Assembly: GCA_022600335.1 (NCBI GenBank)
Contig: JAHZKN010000110.1
Location: 1-6,464, forward strand
Direction: 5' to 3'
DNA: 6,464 bases
Origin: Alphaproteobacteria bacterium
GTDB taxonomy: Bacteria > Pseudomonadota > Alphaproteobacteria > Rhizobiales > Hyphomicrobiaceae
The position numbers were made by a program, and so were the translations under genes. Shown one piece after another: positions 1 through 5,637 of the stretch; within the stretch, counting starts at the first letter, position 1; every line of letters begins with the position of its first letter. The notes beneath the pieces are model-generated. The model did no database searches. It was not told the DNA's origin and was given only the letters and a program-made list of their open reading frames with translations.

Positions 1-1
1 G

Positions 2-139
2 GGGTATGGGTTTATAAGATTTTCTTGGCCTCTTCTTCCGTATGCTTCGGAATATTTTGCGCCTTTAATTCAAACTTTAAGTTTATTGGCGATAATTTAT
101 GGAAGTTTAACCACTTGTCGTCAGGTTGATCTAAAGCGG
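2..139 (+). CDS. nad4: NADH dehydrogenase subunit 4 fragment, mitochondrial type (both ends missing)
   Basis: Translated from base 2, the first 46 codons are open and read as an internal piece of the ND4/NuoM proton-pumping membrane subunit of respiratory complex I. The visible landmarks are [13 protein letters not shown] at the start, then [19 protein letters not shown], then [10 protein letters not shown], which in the family comes just before the conserved IAYSSV(S/A)HM helix. That helix is absent: after the Arg codon at 137-139 the sequence turns into uvrC in another frame. The TTxRQxDLKR wording is typical of mitochondrial ND4; bacterial NuoM usually has something like ALxQxDxKKL here. 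The codons are AT-rich (TTA Leu, AGA Arg, ATA Ile) and TGG encodes Trp. An algal or protist mitochondrial source is my inference from wording and composition. It cannot be a complete or working gene here. Identification as ND4/NuoM is fairly firm; the exact donor is not. Confidence 0.8.
134..139. other. Junction between mitochondrial-type nad4 and bacterial uvrC
   Basis: The nad4 reading (frame of base 2) stays convincing through the Lys-Arg codons at 134-139, while the uvrC reading (frame of base 136) becomes convincing from the Ala-Glu-Ala codons at 136-144. The two therefore meet within a few shared bases. No target-site duplication, terminal repeat or transposase is visible, and the frames differ, so this is not an in-frame fusion protein. 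A short overlap of this kind is what chimeric assembly, ligation or multiple-displacement amplification leaves behind. The exact breakpoint cannot be fixed without the parental sequences. Confidence 0.75.
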
Positions 140-1842
140 AAGCCTTGTTGCTCGAAGCCAATCTCATCAAGCGCTTCAAGCCACGCTTCAACGTTCTTAT
201 GCGCGATGACAAGTCGTTCCCATACATCCTCATCGCCACAGATCACAAAGCACCGCAGATTTTGAAGCATCGCGGTGCGCGCAATCGTAAAGGTCACTAT
301 TTTGGACCCTTCGCGTCTGCTGGTGCCGTCAACCGCACTATAAACATGCTGCAGCGCGCGTTCTTGCTCCGGTCCTGTTCAGATAGCGTCTATGAAAGTC
401 GCACACGCCCCTGTCTCCTATATCAAATCAAGCGCTGCGCCGGCCCTTGTACCGGTGAGATTCCACTTGAGGACTACAGCGGCCTTATTGATGAGGCAGT
501 TCGCTTTCTCAAAGGCGAAAGCCAAACCGTGCGCAACATGTACCAGCAGCTGATGGAAAAAGCGTCGGACGAGCAGGAATACGAGCAGGCCGCCAAATAC
601 CGCAACCGACTATGGGCGTTGGCGCATGTCACCGCCGACCAATCTATCAATCCTGATGGCGTTGAAGAAGCCGACGTGTTTGCAGCCTTCCAAGACGGCG
701 GCCAGACCTGCATCCAAGTGTTCTTTTTCCGCAGCGGGCAAAACTGGGGCAACCGCGCCTACTACCCGCGCGCAGACAAGTCTCTCGCCGTCGAAGATGT
801 GTTGGATAGCTTTGTGGCACAATTCTATGATGACAAACCAGTGCCGAACCTCATTCTTCTGTCGCACACCATTGCTAATCAGGCCGTGCTTGCTGAAGCC
901 CTGTCAACACGTGCCGATCGCCGTGTAAAAATTCATGTGCCGGCGCGTGGCACAAAATTCGGACTCGTCGATCATGCATTAGCCAATGCGCGCGAAGCTC
1001 TGGGCCGCAAAATGGCGGAAACAGCCTCACAAACCCGTCTCCTTGCCGACCTAGCGGATCGTTTTGAGCTTGCCGAGCCCCCAAAACGCATTGAAGTCTA
1101 CGACAACAGTCACATCGCGGGTACCAATGCTGTGGGCGGTATGATCGTGTCCGGCCCAGAGGGGTTGGTGAAAAACGCCTACCGCAAGTTCAATATCAAA
1201 TCTGACGCACTCACCCCGGGCGATGACTACGCCATGATGCGCGAAGTGCTCACCCGGCGTTTTAAACGTTTGGCGGAAGCAGAGACCGAACTCGTCCCTG
1301 ACACCGCAGTCGACGCGTCGGCGGTCGCGCGCGAGCCCGAGTCACAACCAGAGTCGGACACCGTAGAATTTCCGGATCGACCTGATCTTGTGTTGATCGA
1401 TGGCGGCGCGGGGCATATCTCCGTCGCGCATGAGGTGCTTGCCGGCCTTGGCCTATCGGATATTCCTATCGTAGGTGTTGCAAAGGGACCGGACAGAGAC
1501 GCAGGCCGCGAACATTTTCACCGACCCGAGCAGGCTGCCTCGTTTATGCTGCCCGCGCGCGACCCGGTGCTGTACTTCATTCAACGGTTGCGTGATGAAG
1601 CGCATCGCTTTGCCATTGGCACGCACCGTGCCAAACGCGCCAAATCCATCTCAGCCAATCCACTCGATGATATTGACGGTATCGGACCGAGCCGTAAACG
1701 CGCGTTGATGAAGCACTTCGGCAGCGCCAAAGCCGTGTCACGCGCCGGGGTAGGGGACCTCAGTACAGTTCCAGGAATTTCAGTCGACATGGCCCGCAAA
1801 ATCCATGACTTTTTCCATGATCAAAGCGGCGGGGGCTCGTAG
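136..1842 (+). CDS. uvrC: Excinuclease ABC subunit C, 5'-truncated (GIY-YIG domain lost)
   Basis: UvrC makes both cuts around a lesion in nucleotide excision repair after UvrAB recognition. Recognisable homology begins with [13 protein letters not shown]; an in-frame TGA at 127-129 and foreign sequence precede it. Counting from the TTG at 145, which I do not regard as a real start, 565 residues remain. They hold the tail of the GIY-YIG domain (E4 and N16 match T. maritima metal/active-site E76 and N88), a Cys-rich stretch (C90, C98, C102), a UVR UvrB-binding helix near 137-165, and the RNase H-like endonuclease with D320 (EVYDNSH), D360/D361 (GDDYA), D419 (LIDGG) and H487 (RDEAHRF). A Glu/Ala-rich low-complexity linker lies near 385-412, and the tandem helix-hairpin-helix DNA-binding end is at 506-558. 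Roughly 70-95 N-terminal residues with the catalytic Tyr and Arg of the 3'-incision nuclease are missing. The 5'-incision half looks intact. Identity is certain; the truncation is probably a chimeric join rather than biology. Confidence 0.97.
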   Translation, partial: AEALLLEANLIKRFKPRFNVLMRDDKSFPYILIATDHKAPQILKHRGARNRKGHYFGPFASAGAVNRTINMLQRAFLLRSCSDSVYESRTRPCLLYQIKRCAGPCTGEIPLEDYSGLIDEAVRFLKGESQTVRNMYQQLMEKASDEQEYEQAAKYRNRLWALAHVTADQSINPDGVEEADVFAAFQDGGQTCIQVFFFRSGQNWGNRAYYPRADKSLAVEDVLDSFVAQFYDDKPVPNLILLSHTIANQAVLAEALSTRADRRVKIHVPARGTKFGLVDHALANAREALGRKMAETASQTRLLADLADRFELAEPPKRIEVYDNSHIAGTNAVGGMIVSGPEGLVKNAYRKFNIKSDALTPGDDYAMMREVLTRRFKRLAEAETELVPDTAVDASAVAREPESQPESDTVEFPDRPDLVLIDGGAGHISVAHEVLAGLGLSDIPIVGVAKGPDRDAGREHFHRPEQAASFMLPARDPVLYFIQRLRDEAHRFAIGTHRAKRAKSISANPLDDIDGIGPSRKRALMKHFGSAKAVSRAGVGDLSTVPGISVDMARKIHDFFHDQSGGGS

Positions 1843-1874
1843 GTGCACCTGCCGAACGCGATATGCGCCCAACT

Positions 1875-2552
1875 CTACTTGCAGAAGCGGCCCTGCCCTT
1901 TGCGGCCACGGCGCGCTAAGTCCATGTGGAAGTGATCGTGGTGGTTGCGGTCAAATCTCGGGCCCAACACGGTTGTGAATTCTCGACACGCCCCTTTATG
2001 CAGATCGCGCAGGAAGCGCTGCTCGGCAGGATCACCATTCCAGCCGGCCTTGACTGTGACTTTGCGACCGTTGGCAAGGGTGAACGTAGAGACATCCAGA
2101 GCGTTTGCGTAGCCATGCTCAGAAAGTTTCGCACCGCGGCGGTGGTTGATCGGTCGACAGGCATAAGACGCCGCAACCCGCATTTCAACAACCGGCGAAC
2201 CAAAGTAGTAGCGCGCGGCAGGTTCAACAGTATTGCGTACCCAGCGTTCGACTTGTGGGATCATCGGACAGCGTAGCAATGCAGCAGGTTTCATCGCCAC
2301 CCTGCCATCTGCTGCTGCATGCATTTCGAATGGTCGTGCCGCGCCGCAGACACTCGGTCCACCGAGCGCCGAGCGCGATCGAATGTGGGGGGATTGGGCA
2401 ACACTGCGGCTTGCCAGGCAGGCCTTCTCTTCATCCGCGCGCCATGGTTCCTTCTTCGCCTTGAAATTGAGCGACGAGGGGCCCGTCGAGCAGCTCGTTA
2501 GAATGAGCGCCACAAACGGCACAACGTGGGAGAGGCAGATACGCTGGAACAT
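1875..2552 (-). CDS. Extensin-like family lipoprotein (M15-like fold, probable envelope protein)
   Basis: This is a 225-residue member of the bacterial extensin-like C-terminal family, common in alphaproteobacteria and resembling zinc D,D-carboxypeptidases of the M15 type. Residues 5-20 form a hydrophobic signal followed by a lipobox LTSC with C21, so lipidation and membrane anchoring are likely. The family domain runs from about 65 to 225. It contains SEHGYANALDVSTF (H146, D153) and NHHDHFHMDL (H207, H209), the spacing expected for a His/Asp/His metal site, and scattered cysteines (C69, C95, C132, C189, C224) that could form disulfides. Peptidoglycan or polysaccharide binding or cleavage is an inference from the fold; the enzyme activity of this family is not settled. 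The ATG at 2550-2552 gives a sensible signal peptide but has no clear Shine-Dalgarno, and the frame stays open for some codons upstream. The 3' end converges on uvrC with 32 bases between stops. Confidence 0.88.
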   Translation of the reverse strand: MFQRICLSHVVPFVALILTSCSTGPSSLNFKAKKEPWRADEEKACLASRSVAQSPHIRSRSALGGPSVCGAARPFEMHAAADGRVAMKPAALLRCPMIPQVERWVRNTVEPAARYYFGSPVVEMRVAASYACRPINHRRGAKLSEHGYANALDVSTFTLANGRKVTVKAGWNGDPAEQRFLRDLHKGACREFTTVLGPRFDRNHHDHFHMDLARRGRKGQGRFCK

Positions 2553-2791
2553 TGGCAGTACAATACGCGCGCTAAGACTAACGGTCGGTGAACACCCATG
2601 GGGTGAACGCCTTCATGGTGACGCCCACGGGGTGCAAACCTCGCAAGCAAAACCACTGCCGCCCCAACTAATCCGGGAGGCATAGGGCGGCTGCAAAATG
2701 GTGGTTTTGGGCCGAGGAGGTGGCGGTACCGCGATTTTTCTCGCCGCGCCCACCATCAAAAATGGTTGTGCCGACAAGAGACAGACTTGTT

Positions 2792-2800
2792 TTATCCACA
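2792..2800 (+). promoter_or_regulatory. Isolated consensus DnaA-box sequence
   Basis: TTATCCACA is an exact match to the high-affinity DnaA box. It is a single copy in noncoding sequence, with no second box or AT-rich unwinding element recognised nearby. An exact match in a window of this size would arise by chance about one time in twenty, so function as a DnaA-binding or titration site is only a possibility. Confidence 0.25.
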
Positions 2801-2814
2801 ACAATCCACCCCAA

Positions 2815-2844
2815 CACACAGAATTGTCACGGACTCTCTGTGTG
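2815..2844. repeat. 8-bp perfect inverted repeat, 14-base spacer
   Basis: CACACAGA (2815-2822) and TCTGTGTG (2837-2844) are exact reverse complements. No T-run follows on either strand, so it is not an obvious terminator. It could be a protein-binding site, an RNA stem, or chance. Confidence 0.4.
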
Positions 2845-2915
2845 CTGTTTGCTAGGCTTTCTGTTGTCTGGAGTGTGTTGCGTATCAGTGTCAGGCGGGT
2901 GCCCAATGTATTGCG

Positions 2916-2947
2916 TTTCACCAAGCCAATGTTGGTGCTTGGTGAAA
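2916..2947. repeat. 11-bp perfect inverted repeat (strong potential hairpin)
   Basis: TTTCACCAAGC (2916-2926) is followed after ten bases by its exact reverse complement GCTTGGTGAAA (2937-2947). The spacer can add three more pairs (CAA with TTG) with a two-base bulge, which leaves too tight a loop to be certain. Neither strand continues into a U-run, so a standard intrinsic terminator is unlikely. An operator, a processing stem in an untranslated RNA, or part of an unrecognised small RNA are alternatives. Confidence 0.6.
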
Positions 2948-3146
2948 ATGGGAACCTCATTCACATCTGAACCGGACGTGTAGTGTTGCGTAGTACCGCG
3001 TACGAGTAACGGAGACCCCGGCAGTCGTTTGCCAATTGCCGCTCGATCGACAATCCCCGCGGAATGTCCTTAGGAGAGCAGAGCACTGGCCTTGCTGGGG
3101 TTTTTCGTGCGCGCGTTCTGGGCACAAAACAGGCGCTACAGATTCC

Positions 3147-3164
3147 GGTCCATTGGCCTGGACC
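3147..3164 (-). terminator. Small hairpin directly after the alpha/beta hydrolase stop codon
   Basis: GGTCCA (3147-3152) and TGGACC (3159-3164) form a perfect 6-bp stem with a 6-base loop that touches the stop codon of the minus-strand hydrolase gene. Position favours a terminator or mRNA 3'-end stem, but the T-run is poor: the only cluster (TTTT) comes about 15 bases further on. Weak call. Confidence 0.35.
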
Positions 3165-3926
3165 CTAAGTCTCCGCTAGGAATTCCAACACGCGCTGTTT
3201 TAATGCCCGGTCACCAACGGCCTTCATGTGATCGCGACTTGGGATAGTGAAGGCCTCGGCATGTGGCATCAGTTCGGCCAAAGGTGCCGCGGGCCCGCCA
3301 ATGACATCGCGCTCGCCTACCGCAACCAATACACGACAGGTGATCTCTGCTAGGGCGTCTCGCGTAATCGGTGCCCGGGACGAGCGGATACAGGCAGCAA
3401 GTGCTTTGAGATCGCTTCCTGTTTGCTCCGCGAAGGCGCGAAAGGTTCGCGCGGTCGGATTGTTCACATCGTTAAGAGTGGGTGCTTCAAGCGCTGTTGC
3501 AATGGGTCCTGTGCCGGCCATTCCGCGCACCATATTGAAACCCAGCCCACCGAACACGACAGACGCAATTCGATTGGGATCAACAATCGTGAGAAATGCT
3601 GCAATACGCGCGCCCATAGAATAGCCCATGACATGACACCGCGCGACGCGGAGATGATCCAGCAATCGCCGTGCGTCATCCGCCATCAAGGGCGCCCCAT
3701 AGGCCTCCAGATCATAAAGTTTTTCACTTTGGCCATGGCCGCGGTTGTCAAATGCAACTGCACGAAAACCTGCATCGGTAAGTGTCGTGATCCAATTTGT
3801 GGCAACCCAATTTGTTTCTGTGTTGGATGCAAAGCCATGGATGAGCAACACAACCGGAGCAGCGGGGTCTCCTTGGTCAAGATAGGCGATGCGGACTTCC
3901 TCTGACGAAAAGCTCTGCATTTCCAT
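3165..3926 (-). CDS. Alpha/beta-fold hydrolase
   Basis: A 253-residue soluble hydrolase of the alpha/beta fold with no signal peptide, so probably cytoplasmic. Strand beta-3 leads to the oxyanion motif HGFASN (H30-G31). FDNRGHGQSE follows near 59-68, the nucleophile elbow is GYSMG with S103, the acid is D207 (VGERDVIGG), and the catalytic histidine is H233 (SRDHMKAV). The triad is therefore complete, and the length suits the minimal family without a large lid. The substrate cannot be told from sequence; esterase, lactonase, thioesterase or C-C hydrolase activity are all possible. The ATG at 3924-3926 has a good AGGTGG about nine bases upstream; a second ATG lies two codons inside. The gene is divergent from the zinc-finger gene, with 122 bases between the start codons, so their promoters share that gap. 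Confidence 0.93.
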   Translation of the reverse strand: MEMQSFSSEEVRIAYLDQGDPAAPVVLLIHGFASNTETNWVATNWITTLTDAGFRAVAFDNRGHGQSEKLYDLEAYGAPLMADDARRLLDHLRVARCHVMGYSMGARIAAFLTIVDPNRIASVVFGGLGFNMVRGMAGTGPIATALEAPTLNDVNNPTARTFRAFAEQTGSDLKALAACIRSSRAPITRDALAEITCRVLVAVGERDVIGGPAAPLAELMPHAEAFTIPSRDHMKAVGDRALKQRVLEFLAET

Positions 3927-4048
3927 AGTGACGTCCCACCTGCGTTATTGACTGACAATGAATGGGTCTTGCCCTGACGCAGTTCATATGCGATTTGGCA
4001 GGTCTGTGTGCATCTGAATTGCAATAGATCGTAGAATAGGCGCTGTAA
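3927..4048. promoter_or_regulatory. Divergent promoter region between hydrolase and zinc-finger genes
   Basis: The two flanking genes are transcribed away from each other, so both promoters should lie here. The only site I can place with fair confidence is the hydrolase ribosome-binding site, AGGTGG on the minus strand (3933-3939 area). For the zinc-finger gene only a weak AGG (within AATAGGCGC) precedes the ATG. I do not see a -35/-10 pair with correct spacing on either strand, nor a convincing operator. Confidence 0.45.
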
Positions 4049-4300
4049 ATGGCCGAACACCCCACCCCTCACCTCGCCAACGATCAAGGTGTCGAGAAAA
4101 TTTTTGTCGGCGTCAAAGAATTGCAATGCATGGGGGCTCGCCCTCCCTTTGACCACCCCCACGTCTTTCTTGATATGGGGGAAGACAACCAGATCCTGTG
4201 CCCATACTGCTCTACACTGTTTGTCCACGACGACGCATTGTCTGCTGCTGACAGTGATCCTAAAAACTGCATCGTTGACGGCGCAAGCAAGTCGAGCTGA
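4049..4300 (+). CDS. CHCC-type zinc-finger protein, NDUFS6-related
   Basis: An 83-residue protein of the zf-CHCC family, which includes the mitochondrial complex I accessory subunit NDUFS6 (13 kDa) and its alphaproteobacterial relatives. The zinc ligands read C27 (ELQCMGA), H36 (FDHPHVFL), C51 and C54 (CPYCSTLF), in the family order Cys-His-Cys-Cys. The family's usual C-terminal Pro-x-x-Cys (here near 71-74) is present too. In mitochondria the homologue binds Zn and is needed at a late step of complex I assembly; a similar role for the bacterial protein is plausible but inferred. The length is normal and the ATG start follows a weak AGG. The FAD monooxygenase follows 75 bases downstream in the same direction, possibly on the same transcript. 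Confidence 0.92.
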   Translation: MAEHPTPHLANDQGVEKIFVGVKELQCMGARPPFDHPHVFLDMGEDNQILCPYCSTLFVHDDALSAADSDPKNCIVDGASKSS

Positions 4301-4375
4301 TGACGGCCCCGTCTTCCTACGCCATATGCGCAAAAAGCCTGAACGCATGCTTGCTGCTCGGATTGAAGTTCTAAT

Positions 4376-5599
4376 ATGTCTGCGCGCTCCGCACTCGCCC
4401 AAGACTCTGACGCCGACCACGAAGATCTTCCTGGTGTGATCCTGATTGCAGGTGGTGGCATTGGTGGACTTTGTTTGGCTCTGGCGTTAGCCCGGCACAA
4501 CATTCCAAGCCATGTTTTCGAGCGCCGCGAAACCTTTGAACCTGAAGGTGCCGGCATTCAGGTTGGCCCCAACGGCAGCCGCATTTTGATAGCCCTTGGA
4601 CTTGAAGCAGCAATTTGTGTGTTTGCGGGGCAACCCCGCGCCGTCGTGGCGCATGACGGACTGCTGGGTGACGAAATTGTGCGCATGCCCGTTGGTATTG
4701 GCAACAATCCACATCATTCAGCACCGTACTGGACAATGCATCGTGCACAATTGCACCGTGCGCTTTTAGCCGCCGTTCACGACTCACCGTTGATCCGCCT
4801 GTCTATGGGGCAAGAGGTGTTGCGAGCAGAAACCACGGACGATGGCATCGAGATAACGCTGTCTGACACGCAAAAACATGCAGGTCGAGTGCTTGTTGCC
4901 GCTGATGGCATCCATTCGCGCCTAAGAAAGGCAAAAATATCCGATCAGCCGGTGCTAGCGGCTGGCAAGAGCGCAGCACGCACGGTGGTACCCGCCACTT
5001 CACTGCCAAACGGACTTGACGTCGACAACGTGGGTTTATGGCTGGCACCGGGTGCGCATGTTGTCCACTACCCGGTGTGCGCAGGTCGAGATGTGGCCCT
5101 CGTCGCGATCTTTGACGATGAAGATGTAAGTTCGGATTGGACAACACCGATTTCGCAGGATTGGGTGCTATCACGATGTGGCAGTCTCCACAACAACGTG
5201 CAGCAGGTTCTAAATGCCGGTACCAATTGGCAAAAGTGGTCACTTGCACACCTAGCCCCGCTGCGCACGTGGCGCACCGACCACATGACGCTACTAGGCG
5301 ATGCTGCGCATCCTATTCTGCCATTCCTAGCGCAGGGCGCGGTGATGGCACTCGAAGACGCAATGGTTTTGGCAGATTGTCTTGTAAGCATGCCAAGCAA
5401 TATCGATCGCACCCTCAAGACCTATGAGTCCCGTCGACGTCGGCGCACGGCGCGTGTCGCCAGAGCATCTGTGCAAAACGGACGTATCTATCACCAACGC
5501 GGAGTCACAGCCACAGTGCGCAATCGCGCCATGGGCGTACTTGGTGGCGCAGCACTCATCCGGCGCTATAATTGGCTTTATAACTGGAGCTGGCAGTGA
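4376..5599 (+). CDS. FAD-dependent monooxygenase, salicylate hydroxylase-like
   Basis: A 407-residue group A flavoprotein monooxygenase of the PHBH/salicylate-hydroxylase fold, which uses NAD(P)H and O2 to hydroxylate usually aromatic substrates. The Rossmann motif AGGGIGGL (G26, G28, G31) is followed by the ribose-binding acidic residue E49 (FER). The DG motif VAADGIHS (D177-G178) lies mid-protein, and the GD motif is LLGDAAHPILP (G308-D309) with LAQGAVMALEDA after it, the wording typical of salicylate and 3-hydroxybenzoate hydroxylases. The conserved HRAQLH lies at 122-127. The C-terminal part (NGRIYH near 368-373, ending WLYNWSWQ) is also family-like, so the gene looks complete. The true substrate is unknown, and no aromatic-degradation genes flank it. 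The ATG at 4376 is the first in frame after a TGA at 4364; the Shine-Dalgarno is weak (GGATTGAAG), so a GTG at 4436-4438, just before the Rossmann strand, is a less likely alternative. Confidence 0.93.
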   Translation: MSARSALAQDSDADHEDLPGVILIAGGGIGGLCLALALARHNIPSHVFERRETFEPEGAGIQVGPNGSRILIALGLEAAICVFAGQPRAVVAHDGLLGDEIVRMPVGIGNNPHHSAPYWTMHRAQLHRALLAAVHDSPLIRLSMGQEVLRAETTDDGIEITLSDTQKHAGRVLVAADGIHSRLRKAKISDQPVLAAGKSAARTVVPATSLPNGLDVDNVGLWLAPGAHVVHYPVCAGRDVALVAIFDDEDVSSDWTTPISQDWVLSRCGSLHNNVQQVLNAGTNWQKWSLAHLAPLRTWRTDHMTLLGDAAHPILPFLAQGAVMALEDAMVLADCLVSMPSNIDRTLKTYESRRRRRTARVARASVQNGRIYHQRGVTATVRNRAMGVLGGAALIRRYNWLYNWSWQ

Positions 5600-5608
5600 A
5601 AATTTCTA

Positions 5609-5637
5609 CGCAGCTCAATGAGCCGACTTTAGCTGCG
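5609..5637. terminator. Possible shared hairpin between convergent monooxygenase and trkH genes
   Basis: CGCAGCT (5609-5615) and AGCTGCG (5631-5637) are exact reverse complements with a 15-base loop. The stem lies where the two convergent genes end; the right arm overlaps the last trkH codons and the loop contains most of its stop codon. On the minus strand the stem is followed by an AAATTTT stretch; on the plus strand no T-run follows. The long loop and missing U-tract make this a weak bidirectional terminator candidate. Confidence 0.35.

Larger units (their letters stand above)
2553..3164. other. Gene-free intergenic region with inverted repeats
   Basis: About 610 bases between the start of the extensin-like gene and the end of the alpha/beta hydrolase gene. 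Open frames occur on both strands (up to about 115 codons), but their translations show no family motif, no sensible start context and erratic composition, so I do not call them genes. I found no tRNA-like T-loop, no insertion-sequence ends and no recognisable RNA gene. It contains a 10-base palindrome GCGGTACCGC (2723-2732), a DnaA-box sequence (2792-2800), two inverted repeats (2815-2844 and 2916-2947), a 10-base direct repeat GTGTTGCGTA (2875-2884 and 2983-2992) and a hairpin at the hydrolase stop (3147-3164). The promoter of the extensin-like gene should lie at its left end, but I see no convincing -35/-10 pair. A small RNA or a decayed gene is possible. Confidence 0.6.

Noticed and set aside
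145..147. TTG as a natural start of a short UvrC variant
   Set aside because: It lies inside the conserved [11 protein letters not shown] helix, homology already continues upstream to base 136, and no ribosome-binding site precedes it.
12..239. A 75-codon minus-strand open frame across the left end
   Set aside because: It spans the nad4/uvrC junction in antisense, so it is made of the complement of two unrelated genes; the plus-strand readings are recognised families.
1843..1935. Start of a pgsA gene after uvrC (GTG at 1843 followed by codons for His-Leu-Pro-Asn), as in many proteobacteria
   Set aside because: Only three or four residues resemble the PgsA start; the frame ends after about 30 codons and overlaps the extensin-like gene.
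1926..2685. Plus-strand open frames of 69-150 codons opposite the extensin-like gene
   Set aside because: They are antisense shadows of a well-supported lipoprotein gene and its upstream region and show no family motifs.
2700..2960. Replication origin suggested by the DnaA box and inverted repeats
   Set aside because: Only one consensus box, no AT-rich repeats, and no origin-associated genes (dnaA, hemE, parAB, gidA) nearby.
2613..2983. Overlapping open frames of 87-115 codons on both strands in the intergenic region
   Set aside because: No recognisable motifs, no good ribosome-binding sites, proline/cysteine-rich erratic translations, and they cross strong inverted repeats.
3087..3106. Terminator-like GGGG-TTTTT stretch on the plus strand
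   Set aside because: The preceding sequence gives only a 4-bp stem (AGCA with TGCT), and no plus-strand gene ends nearby.
3423..3905. A 160-codon plus-strand open frame
   Set aside because: It is antisense to the alpha/beta hydrolase, which has a complete catalytic triad and a good ribosome-binding site.
1..4300. A functional link between the nad4 fragment and the NDUFS6-like zinc-finger gene (both complex I related)
   Set aside because: The nad4 piece is of mitochondrial type, cut at both ends and probably foreign to this genome, so sharing a window is coincidence.
3686..4557. Minus-strand open frames of 157 and 244 codons across the zinc-finger gene
   Set aside because: They run antisense through parts of two or three recognised genes and show no family motif; the plus-strand zinc-finger protein has all four zinc ligands.
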